Assembly (NCBI GenBank): GCA_029990175.1
Contig: JARKIP010000033.1
Coordinates: 17,157,001 to 17,221,000 of the forward strand
DNA from: Petunia secreta
Lineage: Eukaryota > Streptophyta > Magnoliopsida > Solanales > Solanaceae
Length of the DNA stretch: 64,000 nt
Reading direction: 5' to 3'
The translations under genes were made by a program, and so were the position numbers. The notes beneath the pieces are model-generated. The model was not told the origin of the DNA. It saw only the letters and a list, made by a program, of their open reading frames with translations, and searched no databases. Positions 35,201 to 47,197 of the stretch are shown piece by piece; positions within the stretch are counted from its first letter, which is position 1, and the number at the start of each line of letters is the position of its first letter.

Positions 35201-35728
35201 TGGTAATATTATGACTTTAAACTCACTTAAATTATTCTTAAGTTTTCATTAGAATGATATACGTCACTTTGGACATACGGGGTGTAACAATCTTCCCCCG
35301 TTAGGAACATTTGTCCTCGAATGTTAAATGAAGTACGTAGAAGCATTAAGCAACGATCTGTTACATACTTGTAGTAGTGAAGAGATGTGAAAGGTCAAAT
35401 TATTTAACTTTCGCCATTTTAGCGGAAGCTAGCCGAACAACCTCGAAATTCACTTTCGAAAAAGCACAAAAGACACAAATAATCATACGAACCTAACTGG
35501 CGCTTTCGGATTTTGAATCGGAGCTCGTTCACCAAAACCGAGCTCGAAGATCTCTTTTTTGTATTTATCGACAATTAAAAACGAAACCTTCTTCCGATGC
35601 CTACCAAACGAGGTCTGATTTAGCTCAAATTTTACAGACAGGCCCTAATGTACATTACGAATATTTTAAAATTATCGGCACGCCAATCGGAGTCCTAACT
35701 TTCGAAACGACTGACCAAGGTCATTTCA
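32292..35728 (-). repeat. LTR A, main part (- strand)
   Basis: Continues from 22744. It contains the minisatellite at about 32970-33365 and the TGTTACACC boundary at 35289, and ends at the polypurine tract side with TGAAATGACC (35728). Including the separated 50 bp it is 3487 bp. Confidence 0.9.
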
Positions 35729-38700
35729 TTTTCCTCCACTTAAACTCTCGTTCGTCCTCGAACGAGCCTAAATTTAAAGAAAATTCCACAGAGATAACAA
35801 AAGAACTTTCACGACCTTCATAAGCTATTCCATGGACATTATCTCATGATTGCAAAATCAGAATTATAACACGAACACCGAATTCTTGGAATAATACCTA
35901 TCTAGATAATATGATAACATCATTGCCCAACTTATTCGGACTAAGCTGACCCTTTCTTGGTCACGAGAGAAGAGTTCTATATTTTCGAAATGAAGATACA
36001 CGCAACTCTTGATGGGCTAACATGATTCCACCAACGAATCACCTCGTCGATATACTTTCAATATAGAACAGGCCGATGAAACAAAGAATTAGCTTACGCT
36101 TCAACAACGCCTTAGAGATTTAATATTATGATTCGGCATCAGTTGGAGAAAGACTCCTCCACTTAGAGCATAAACTCATACAAATAATTTGAATAGAAAT
36201 AGTCATCCTCGCACAACCTGCTGGATTAAAGAAGACTTAGCTGAGTAGAGAACGCGGCTCAGACCTGAGCTACCAAATTACTCTCTCGAGTTGCCAAACA
36301 GCTGCAACTCTCGAGTTCACAACTCCATACATTATCTATAAGCACCACTGCCTGATGGATCAAATCAAAGGTCAAATGATGCCTCTCATTACCCTTAGTA
36401 GCCTTGAAAAACAACCATGTGCTTACCCTGCCACCTTGACACGCACTCTGGCTCAACACAGGGAACATCACAAGTGGCTACTGACCGCCTAAGCTTACCA
36501 GTGCCGAACAAAGAAGAGATGGAAACAGACTGAGGATAGAAATAATTAGAGCTATAGGAAGCTCTTCTTCTTATTTATTTGGCTACCAGAGCTAGACTAT
36601 TTATGAGTCAGGCTAACCGAAGAATCGCAATTGAAGAAATAGACATTGAATGAGCTTTATGGAACAAAATCTATGTCAATTTAACCTTCCTATAAAAAGA
36701 AAACTCCGACAATTTACCAGAAAACCCTTTTATACCGAGACAAATTTGTAGAATAACATGACTCTACTAGCGTCTCGAACCAAGAGGAGACACATAGATC
36801 GAGTATTACTTACTAACTACTTTACACCGGAAGAAACAATGAGACTTTTTGATGGTGACAAATAAGAATCTCATCAACTTACCGACACTAAGTTCCAAAG
36901 AGGTAGACTGACTTGACATTCATAACAAAATGAGGCACAACAAGATGCCAAGCAAACAATACCGATACTCACTCACAAATTTCTCACATTTAAACCAGAT
37001 AATCTAGTAGGGTCCTCATAAATGCAAGGAATAAATCATATCAGAAGCTCACCCCCTTGCCGCAACCAATTCTTAATAGAAACGAGATCAAAAGAAACCA
37101 TGGAAACATGATAGGACACCTCATTTCTAGATAGACCGGAAGAATAAAATCTTACTCACATTTAAGGGAAGAAGAAATACTTGGGTCTACTACATCGGAT
37201 GCCTTAGTATCCTGCCAGACTAGCAGTTCATAGAACTGCCTCTGCAGCTGAGCTGAGCCACTACCCTGATAATCACCTTCTAAAGAACCACTGCCACCAC
37301 GTTCTCAACCTCTATTGGAAGGTGGCATTTCTTCGGCTGATTGAGATCTAAATGAAATCGCCTAGTGCCTGATGACAAGAGAAAGGACGACTGCCTACTT
37401 GCCGGAGTAAGGGAGAACTCAACCAAAGATGACATGCTCGCGACAATGATAATACCTTTTCAGTGAAAATGGAAGCTAGACAGATTGTTGATAGCTACAA
37501 AGATAAAAACTGGGTCTGATATTGACGAACTACTTGCTCACTCTAAGAGTCGCGTGACAGAAGCTGAGATAACCTGGAAGGTGACCTCCCAAAATAATCA
37601 GAACTCTTACCTCCAAATCAGGTACCATGGTTACCCAATAGGGCCACGGGATCTCTTGCTCTCCCGCTCTAACTTATGGTATGCCTCGCACCTCCAGGAA
37701 ATATCAACAACAACATCAAATGAAATACCGACCTCAATCTCTCGAGTCATCTGGGATCTCAAGGCAGGAGAAAGGTCATTAATAAATCTTTTAATCTCTC
37801 GAAACGCTCATGCACTAGTTCTAATGCACATTCAGCCATTCTATAGAATTCAATCTCATATTTTGAAGCACCAACAGGCTAACCGACACGCTACCCTGTC
37901 CAATCCACTCAAACTGGCAATACTTTTCATTCGCTCGCTACTCGAAAGGAAATTTTCCACGAATCTAGAAGAAAAGTCGAGCCAAGTTAGCTAATAAGAG
38001 AGCGGTCCATCAATTAAATGCTAGACCCCTGAAACTGGAAAGCAAAATAATCAATACCATACTGCTCGAGATAACCGACAACTTGAAGGATATGCTGACA
38101 TCATTTTACTTTTAAAAAAATCACGAGGTTTATCTGATGCATTGCTTAAGAAAATCGGAAAGTTCAACCGCATAAAATAATGGAACCTCTTTGGGCACTC
38201 GGACCGAACCGTTACTTCGGCTGGCTAACCAGCCAGAACAATTGGTGGCACAACACATGCTGCTTCTAGAACATAATTTACTAGGGCAACACCAGGAACT
38301 AAAACAGGAACAAGAACTCTCTAAGTCCGAACATCTGAATATGTGGCAACCTGATAAGCTGCCTAGCGAATAATAGGTTGTTGTGGTATCTGCGTTGCCA
38401 AGATTCTCGTAAAAGTATCGTAGAGAGCCAAGGGAACCACAAGGCCCTGCTCCCTTGCCCATCACGAGCTCGTACAGCTGGGGCCTGCGAAACTGGATCG
38501 TCAGCACGATCCACAACTCTCGGAGCTTGAGTAGCTCTAGCCCCAGGCTAGACTACTTCGTCCTGAACTCCTTCCGTTTGCTAATTTGTGATACGAGGGT
38601 TCACAATTACCACGAACGAATTAACGAAAATACTTTTGCATCCTAGACCAACGCACGATCAGAAAAGAAGGAAGTGAAACTTCCTAAATGCCATCATAGC

Positions 38701-38799
38701 CTCTCGTAGATAAGTACGGACGTCTACGTGCCCATCAACGAAACTCTACTAGACACTGTCTTAGTCCGGATAGATTCATAATCGGGCTCTGATACCAAC
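35729..38799 (-). pseudogene. Internal region A of the outer array
   Basis: 3.07 kb on the - strand with the same fossils as 26074-29182: gag helix region about 37650-37800, RNase H trace about 36300-36440, polypurine tract 35729-35745, PBS at its right end. The frames at 37485-37994 (+) and 38130-38516 (-) are antisense or chance frames through the gag fossil. A 660-bp stretch (36165-36826) is identical to internal B. Confidence 0.8.
38786..38797 (-). promoter_or_regulatory. Primer-binding site of internal A
   Basis: TGGTATCAGAGC on the - strand, two bases from the end of LTR B. Confidence 0.95.
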
Positions 38800-41700
38800 T
38801 GGCACGGCCCGGAATCCGACTAGGCCGTGTGGGCACCCGACATCCTCCCCTAGACCTGTCGGGTGAACCCATACCAATTAAGTTAGGAAAATAATATAAT
38901 TCAATTCATAAATAAGAACAAGACTTTTAAAAAAACAACACAGACATACTGATACCTCTAAGCTGTACAAAAGAAATTACAGCTGACTACCCAACATACT
39001 AGGTTTAGGGCTATCCAGACTGGATATCTAACAGTACAGAAAAAGACAAATACCTCCTGAAGGGAGCAGAATACAACTGAAATAGTAAACATAAAACTGG
39101 TGGCCATCCGAAATAAAGCTGGCTCACCCTAACAGCTGAAGTTGTCTTCGCTCCTGAACAACGCGGCGAACTCAATCCTGGAGTGAACTTGCCGAAACGA
39201 AATAGATAGACATGAAACAAACAACAAACAAGAGTGAGTCAAAAGGACTCAATAAGTGGGACAGACTAGCCACCTCAAAGAATTGGATAGCTAGCCAGGG
39301 AGAAGAAACAGATAAACCAAATTCTTCTTATTTAAATTCTAAAGAAGCGGAGCAAGATAATAATCGGAAACACGTATGAAACCAAAATCTCAACCAGGAA
39401 TACGAGCCAGAAACATATCAACAAATAAGCAACGCACGTATAAGCAGAACAATAGTTATGTACCACAAGTCTACACAATAGTATCAAAAGAAATGAAATG
39501 AAATGAGATGAAATGAAATGAAATGAAATCTGATGCAAAGGGTCACATGTGCCCTCCATCCCATCTCAAAGCGGAATACTCCTACATTCGAGTGGAATCC
39601 AATCTGATAACCAACTGGAGCGGAATACTCCTGCTCCTGGGGCCCGATATAATATAAAACAGAGGCGGAATACTCCTGCACTCTCTTGGGGCGGAATACC
39701 CCTGCACCCGATATAATGTAAAGCTGAGGTGAAATACTCCTGCACTCTCCTGGGGCAGAAACCTCCTACTCTCAATATGATAAAATGGAGCGGAATACTC
39801 CTGCTCCTGGGACGGAATAATGCTACCCTCAATATGATACAATGGAGCGGAATACTCCTTCTCCTGGGGCGGTATACTCCTACCCTCAATATGATACAAT
39901 GGAGCGGAATACTCCAGCTCCTGGGGCGGAATATTCCTGCACCCAATATGATATGCAATGTAATGCATATGAATGACATATAATGCATATGAATGCAATG
40001 TGATGCAATAATAATCTTTCACCGGCGCGAGACTCTCATCGACGGCCGGTAAGTAGATGCTTGCTCACAACCAGAGTACAATGCTCAGATCCTCAATAAA
40101 ATACCAACAACAGGACATAGCATATAATATATACTGTAAATCCAAAGCTAAGGCGTAATGAGTACGCCTATCGGAAGCTACACACGTAAGGAACACGTGG
40201 TAGAAAATCCACGAGGCCAGGTGCCTCCAAAGAAATGGATATAAACACTTACCTCTACCAAAAGTTAGTACAAATAATCAACAACCACTTTATCCTTTGG
40301 TTTCCTTGCCAAACGATCCCACTCTATTCAATAAGCAGAAAAATATATCAATTTTGGCTAAAGGCTTCATTCCTCAAATCTTAAGGCAATCCGGTTAGAA
40401 ACCTGATACCCACGCGACCGGACTGTGTGTCCAATGTCCAACCTATATGGGGGACTCCAAATCACACATAATATGATTACAATATAAGTATAATAATGTA
40501 TGAGGCATAACACATATGGCAACAATAGATATGGACTTAAAAGAATGAGAAGAAAACTCTGGATAGAATTATAGACACAACCTAGAACTCAGAGTTTGTC
40601 CAACTCTTTGAATTTCTATAAAATTTTCGGCAGAGTTTCCCCTAAAACTGGATGATCCGCAAAAACAGAACCAACACTATACTATACACGGGAATGGATA
40701 CCCGGATAAACTGATAACACAAACATGTTCAATCGATAACAAGATGAGGCGGCTGGATGACATAACAAATCCGGTTATAGAATGTCTGGACAGCACCACT
40801 GTCCTTCCTTTCGACCTAATCTTTTAGAGTGTAGATTAAAGATATAGACTTCATGGTATTCATGAAAGTTGTAGATATATGTCTTAGAATTCTGGGGATT
40901 CTTAAAGCATCTTAATATCAATTTTGTATAAAGGAGTTATGATCAATATACTAACAGCTGTTCAACGATCAAAATGATTTTCCAGATTTTGAAACGTTTT
41001 GTCTTGCTTATTCGAACGTCTTTCACCTGAGATTTTAGTACCAAATTAAGTATATACAAAGTTTCCTTGATACCATACAAGTTTCTCACAAGAAACACTA
41101 ACTTTAGAACTAAGAAAAGCATCAAAAGCTAAAAGATACATGCCTTGCCAAAAGAAAGGTTTAGTCTTACATACCTTTGATGCTTCTTGCTTCTAAACCT
41201 TCTTTCCTTTGAATTCAGCACCTTCTAAAGCTTAAACAAGCTATAATATAGTATTTGGGTACTTTACTTTGCCTTGAAGTAATTCTTAAAACTCAAGCTA
41301 TAGACGAAATTGTAGGTAGCATAACTTTACCTTAATCGCGTAAAGCATTTTGACGCAATTTGTCTTCAATTTCGAGTTAAGATTGACGTCCATCCTTCAA
41401 AATCATAAAATTTTCTCAAAACTAAATGAGAGAACTGTTTTTCTCTTTATCTTTCTTTAAATGACGAGATTATGAAGGAATTTTCCTTTTATACTTGAAA
41501 CATTCCAGTTTTAGTCCTCTTTTACGCTTATGTCGCTCTTTCTTGCCTTACTTCTGATACCCATATGTTTTTATCTATACGTTGTATGAAAAAACCGTCA
41601 AATGTGTTGGAAACTACACTCCAAGACCTTCAATTTGGTATATGATATGTCCCCAAAAGACCTCATATAACACACGAAATTAATTGCTGAAAAAGCTTCG

Positions 41701-42313
41701 TAACAAGGCAATTCCTTTGTCGATTTTTCCGCAACTTAAATTCGATTTTTCCCAAACTTTATATTCAATATATAAACATCTTATATGGTAATATTATGAC
41801 TTTAAACTCACTTAAATCATTCTTTAACATGTCATTAGAATGATATACGTCACTTTGGACATATGGGGCGTAACAATCTTCCCCCGTTAGTAACATTCCT
41901 CCTCGAATGTTAAATGAAATACGTAGAAGCATTAAGCAACGATTTGTTACATACTTGTAGTAGTGAAGAGATGTGAAAGGTCAAATTATTTAACTTTCGG
42001 CATTTTAGTGGAAGCTAGCCGAACAACCTCGAAATTCACTTTCGAAATTGCACAAAAGACACAAATAATTATATGAACCTAACGGCGCTTTCAGATTTAG
42101 AATCGGAGCTCGTTCACCAAAACCGAGCTCGAAGATCTCTTTTTTGTATTTATCGACAATTAAAAACGAAACCTTCTTCCGATGCCTACCAAACGAGGTC
42201 TGATTTAGCTCAAATTTTACAGACAGGCCCTAATGTACATTACGAATATTTTAAAATTATCGGCACGCCAATCGGAGTCCTAACTTTTGAAACGACTGAC
42301 CAAGGTCGTTTCA
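38800..42313 (-). repeat. LTR B (3514 bp)
   Basis: Complete LTR on the - strand, TGAAACGACC (42313) to GGGCCGTGCCA (38800). It has a minisatellite at about 39565-39950 and the second boundary TGTTACGCC at 41875. A polypurine tract (TTTTCCTCCACTTAAA on the + strand, 42314 onwards) follows it, so another internal region is joined: this LTR is shared by two units. Confidence 0.9.
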
Positions 42314-43771
42314 TTTTCCTCCACTTAAACTCTCATTCGTCCTCGAACGAGCCTAAGTTTAAAGAAAATTCCGCACATATAACAAAAGAACTTTCACGAC
42401 CTTCATAAGCTATTCCACGGACATTATCTCATGATTGCAGAAATAGAATTATAACACGAACACCGAAACTCTTGGAATAAAACATATCTGGATAATATGA
42501 TAACATCATTGCCCAACTTATTCAGACTAAGCTGACCCTTTCTCGATCACGAGAGAAGAGTTCTATATTTTCGAAATGAAGATACACGCAACTCTTGATG
42601 GGCTAACATGATTCCACCAACGAATCACCTCGTCGATATACTTTCGATATAGAACAGGTCGGTGAAACAAAGAATTAGCTTACGCTTCAGCAACGCCTTA
42701 GAGATTTAATATTATGCTTCGGCATCAGTTAGAGGAACACTCCTCCACTTAGAGCATAAACTCATACAAATAATTTGAATAGAAATAGTCATCCTCGCAC
42801 AACCTGCTGGATTAAAGAAGACTTAGCTGAGTAGAGAACGCGGCTCAGACCTGAGCTACCAAATTACTCTCTCGAGTTGCCAAACAGCTGCAACTCTCGA
42901 GTTCACAACTCCATACATTATCTATAAGCACCACTGCCTGATGGATCAAATCAAAGGTCAAATGATGCCTCTCATTACCCTTAGTAGCCTTGAAAAACAA
43001 CCATGTGCTTACCCTGCCACCTTGACACGCACTCTGGCTCAACACAGGGAACATCACAAGTGGCTACTGACCGCCTAAGCTTACCAGTGCCGAACAAAGA
43101 AGAGATGGAAACAGACTGAGGATAGAAATAATTAGAGCTATAGGAAGCTCTTCTTCTTATTTATTTGGCTACCAGAGCTAGACTATTTATGAGTCAGGCT
43201 AACCGAAGAATCGCAATTGAAGAAATAGACATTGAATGAGCTTTATGGAACAAAATCTATGTCAATTTAACCTTCCTATAAAAAGAAAACTCCGACAATT
43301 TACCAGAAAACCCTTTTATACCGAGACAAATTTGTAGAATAACATGACTCTACTAGCGTCTCGAACCAAGAGGAGACACATAGATCGAGTATTACTTACT
43401 AACTACTTTACACCAGAAGAAACAATGACACTTTTTGATGGTGACAAATAAGAATCCCATCATCTTACCGACACTAAGTTCCAAAAGAGGTAGACTAACT
43501 TGACATTTATGACAAAATGAGGCATAACAAGATGCCAAGCAAACAATACCGATACTCACTCACAAATATCTCACATTTAAACCAGATAATCTAGTAGGGT
43601 CCTCATAAATGCAAGGAATAAATCATATCAGAAGCTCACCCCCCCTACCGCAACCAATTCTTAATAGAAACGACATGAAAAGAAACCATGGAAACATGAT
43701 AGGACACCCCATTTCTAGATTGACCGGAAGTATCAAATCTTACTCATATTTAAGGGAAGAAGAAATACTTG

Positions 43772-44568
43772 TGATAAGACCCAAACTCCCACAAGACCCT
43801 TCACTCGGAGCCAAGCTAAGGAGATCCAAGGAGTACATCTACACTTGGTGAGGAAGGGACTAGAAGAAGGAAGCAATTGGAAACCATTCCGGGTGATTAG
43901 CGCACAAGAACAACTACTCAGCACTTTGGGCGCTCCACCCAGTGTTTTGGGCGCTCCACCTGAAAACAACTGAGCTGAGGCGCTCCGCCCAGTGTTTGGG
44001 TGCTCCACCTGAAGACAACTGAGCTGAGGCGCTCCGCCCCAATTCCAGGCGGACCGCCCGGGCCACCCCACTGCCTAGTTTTTGCTAAATTGCGGGCGCT
44101 CCGCCCCAATCTTGGGCGCTCCGCCCGGAACGCTGAAGCACGTGAATCCTAGCTATGTTATGACTATTTTGACCCTACGTGGTCCTTTATTTCCTAAGCC
44201 TAAGTGTGGGAATTTTAGACCTTTCAAAGGGTGTCTAACAACACCTATAAATAGCTAGGTTGCTAGTTTATTTCATTAGCTAACTTTGATGACTAAAACA
44301 AACAATTGTGTTGAGAGTTGAACTCTTTGATTGAGTGAATGAAACCTTTTGATGGGACTTGTTTTTCTCTAGCGGATCTAGATGAATTCCAATCCCCCCG
44401 ATCATTCTACTTGCGTGCTCGCGTTAGCTCGAGGGTAGTTGCCTAGTGTAGGTGTTCTTGTCATCTTCTTGGGGTGTAACGGAACTAGTTCTCCGTTGCT
44501 ACTCGAGATTATCGTACGAGTTACGTCTCGCTTTTATCTTTTACTTTTCCGCATATTGATTCTTATCA
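43772..44568 (+). mobile_element. Solo LTR of another retrotransposon family (797 bp)
   Basis: TGATAAGACC...TCTTATCA with a perfect 5-bp TSD ACTTG (43767-43771 and 44569-44573). Removing it and one TSD restores AAATACTTGGGTC, as in internal A. A TATA box (TATAAATA, 44246-44253) indicates + orientation, with transcription starting near 44280. No PBS or internal sequence is left. The family was not identified. Confidence 0.92.
43918..44135 (+). repeat. GGGCGCTCCRCCC repeat cluster in the solo LTR
   Basis: About nine copies of (G)GGCGCTCC(A/G)CCC at irregular spacing, two within a duplicated CTGAAAACAACTGAGCTGAG-type segment. It is a strong local GC peak in AT-rich DNA, upstream of the TATA box, so it may be a U3 enhancer array. 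Confidence 0.85.
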
Positions 44569-45183
44569 ACTTGGGTCCACTACATCGGATGCCTCAATAT
44601 CCTGCTAGACTAGCAGTTCATAGAACTGCCTCTGCAGCTGAGCTGAGCTACTACCCTGATAATCACCTTCTGAAGAACCACTGCCACCACATTCTCAACC
44701 CAGTAGGGCCACGGGATCTCTTGCTCTCCCGCTCTAACTTATGATATGCCTCGCACCTCCGGTAAATATCAACACCAACATCAAATGAAATTCCGACCTC
44801 AATCTCTCGAGTCATCTGGGATCTCAAGGCAGGAGAAAGGTCATTAATAAATCTTTTAATCTCTCGAAACGCTCATGCACTAGTTCTAATGCACATTCAG
44901 CCATTCTATAGATTTCAATCTCATATTTTGAAGCACCAAAAGGCTAACCGACAGGCTATCCTGTCCAATCCACTCAAACTGGCAACACTTTTCATCTCGC
45001 TCGCTACTCGAAAGGAAATTTTCCACGAATCTAGACGAAAAGTCGAACCAAGTTAGCTAATAAGAGAGCGGTCCATCAATTCAACGCTAGACCTCTGAAA
45101 CTGGAAAGCAGAATAATCAATACCATACTGCTCGAGATAACCGACAACCTGAAGGATATGCTGACATTATTTTACATTAAAAA

Positions 45184-47197
45184 AGACTTTAAAAAAAACA
45201 ACACAGACATACTGATACCTCTAACCTGTACAAAAAGAAATTACAGCTGACTACCCAACATACTAGGTTTAGGGCTATCCAGACTAGACATCTAACAGTA
45301 CAGAAAAAGACAAATACCTCATGAAGGGAGCAGAATGCAACTGAAATAGTAAACATAAAACTGGTGGCCATCCGGAATAAAGCTAGCTCACCCTGACAGC
45401 TGAAGTTGTCTTCGCTCCTGAATAACGCGGCGAACTCAGTCCTGGAGCTAACCTTCCGAAACAAAATAAATATACAGGAAACAAACAACAAACAAGGGTG
45501 AGTCAAAAGGACTCAATAAGTGGGGCAGACTAGCCACCTCAAAGAATTGGATAGCTAGCCAGGGAGAAGAAACAGATAAACCAAATTCTTCTTATTTAAA
45601 TTCTAAAAAGGCGGAGCCAGATAATAATTAGAAACACATATGAAACCAAAAATTCAGCCAGGAATATGAGCCAGAAACATATCAATAAATAAGCAATGAA
45701 CGTATAATCAGAACAATAGTTATGTACCACAAGTCTACACAATGGTATGAAAAGAAATGAAATGAAATGAAATCTGATCCAAAGGGTCACATGTGCCCTC
45801 CATCCCATCTCGAAGCGGAATACTCCGGCATTCGAGGGTAATCCAATCTGATAACCAACTGGAGCGGAATACTCCTGCTTCTGGGGCGGAATATTCCTGC
45901 ACCCGATATAATATAAAACAGAAGCGGAATACTCCTGCACTCTCTTGGGGCGAAATACTCCTGCACCCGATATAATGTAAAGCTGAGGCGAAATGCTCCT
46001 GCACTCTCCTGGGGCAGAATCCTCCTACCCTCAATATGATAAAATGGAGCGGAATAGTCCTGCTCCTGGGGAGGAATACTCCTACCCTCAATATGATACA
46101 ATGGAGCGAAATACTCCTGCTCCTGGGGTGGAATACTCCTATCCTCAATATGATACAATGGAGCGGAATACTCCTGCTCCTGGGGCGGAATACTCGTGCA
46201 CCAAATATGATATGCAATGTAATGCATATGAATAACATATAATGCATATGAATGCAATGTGATGCAATAATAATCCTTCACCGGCGCGGGACTCTCATCG
46301 ACGGCCGGGAAGTAGATGCCAACTCACAGCCAGAGTAGAATGCTCAGATCCTCAATAAAATACCAACAACAGGACATAACATATAATATATACTGTAAAT
46401 CCAAATCTAAGGCGTAATGAGTACGCCTATCGGCAACTACACATGTAAGGAACACGTGGTAGAAAATCTACGATGCCAGGTGCCTCCAAAGAAATGGATA
46501 TAAACACTTACCTCATCCAAAAGTTAGTACGAATAATCATCAACCAATTTATCCTTTGGTTTCCTTGCCAAACGACACCACTCTATTCAATAAGCAGAAA
46601 AATATATCAATTTTGGCTCAAGGCTTCATTCCTCAAATCTTAGGGAAATCCGGTTAGGAACCTGATACCCACGCGACCGGACTGTGTGTCCAATGTCCAA
46701 CCTCTATGGGGGACTCCAAATCACACATAATATGATCACAATATAAGTATAAGCATGTATAAGGTATAACACATGTGGCAACAATAGATATGGACTCAAA
46801 GGAATGAGAACAAAACTCTAGATAGAATTATAGACACAACCTAGAACTCAGAGTTTGTCCAACTCTTTGAATTTCTATAAAATTTTCGGCAGAGTTTCCC
46901 CTGAAACTGGATGATCCGCAAAATAAGAACCAGCACTATACTACACACGGGAATGGATACCTGGATAAACTGATAACATAAACATGTTCAATGGTTAACA
47001 AGATGAGACGGCTGGATGACATAACAAATCCGCTGATAGAATGTCTGGACAGCACCACTGTCCTGCCTTTCGACCTAATTTTTTAGAGTGTAGATTAAAG
47101 ATATAGACTTCATGGTCTTCATGAAAGTTTTAGATATATGTCTTAGGATTCTGGGGATTCTTAAAGCATCTTAATATCAATTTTTTACAAAGGAGTT
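45184..47197 (-). repeat. LTR C, partial
   Basis: Matches LTR B from about 115 bp inside its PBS-side end to about two thirds of its length, with a minisatellite at about 45815-46205. It joins internal B at an A-rich junction (45177-45184) and LTR D at 47197, where the LTR text jumps back from the AAAGGAGTT block to CAAAAGAAATTACAG. Confidence 0.85.

Larger units (their letters stand above)
42314..45180 (-). pseudogene. Internal region B, deleted and interrupted
   Basis: Same internal region as A but damaged. A 797-bp solo LTR is inserted at 43772. About 330 bp is missing near 44700 (join at an ACCC repeat). The PBS side, about 0.6 kb of gag, is missing where it meets LTR C near 45180. The RNase H trace at 42845-43057 is identical in sequence to that of internal A. 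Confidence 0.8.

Noticed and set aside
36259..36471. A 70-codon frame conserved at 28440, 36259 and 42845
   Set aside because: It corresponds to the RNase H trace (LTFDLI..AVV....W) of the retroelement. Identity between two copies comes from a conversion-like tract, not from selection.
37485..37994. A 169-codon + strand frame
   Set aside because: Antisense to the gag fossil of internal A; the matching frame in other copies is broken (27079-27384) and no domain is visible.
43733..44109. Two - strand frames of 112 and 63 codons rich in Gly, Ala and Pro
   Set aside because: They read through the GC-rich repeat of the solo LTR and cross its insertion boundary.
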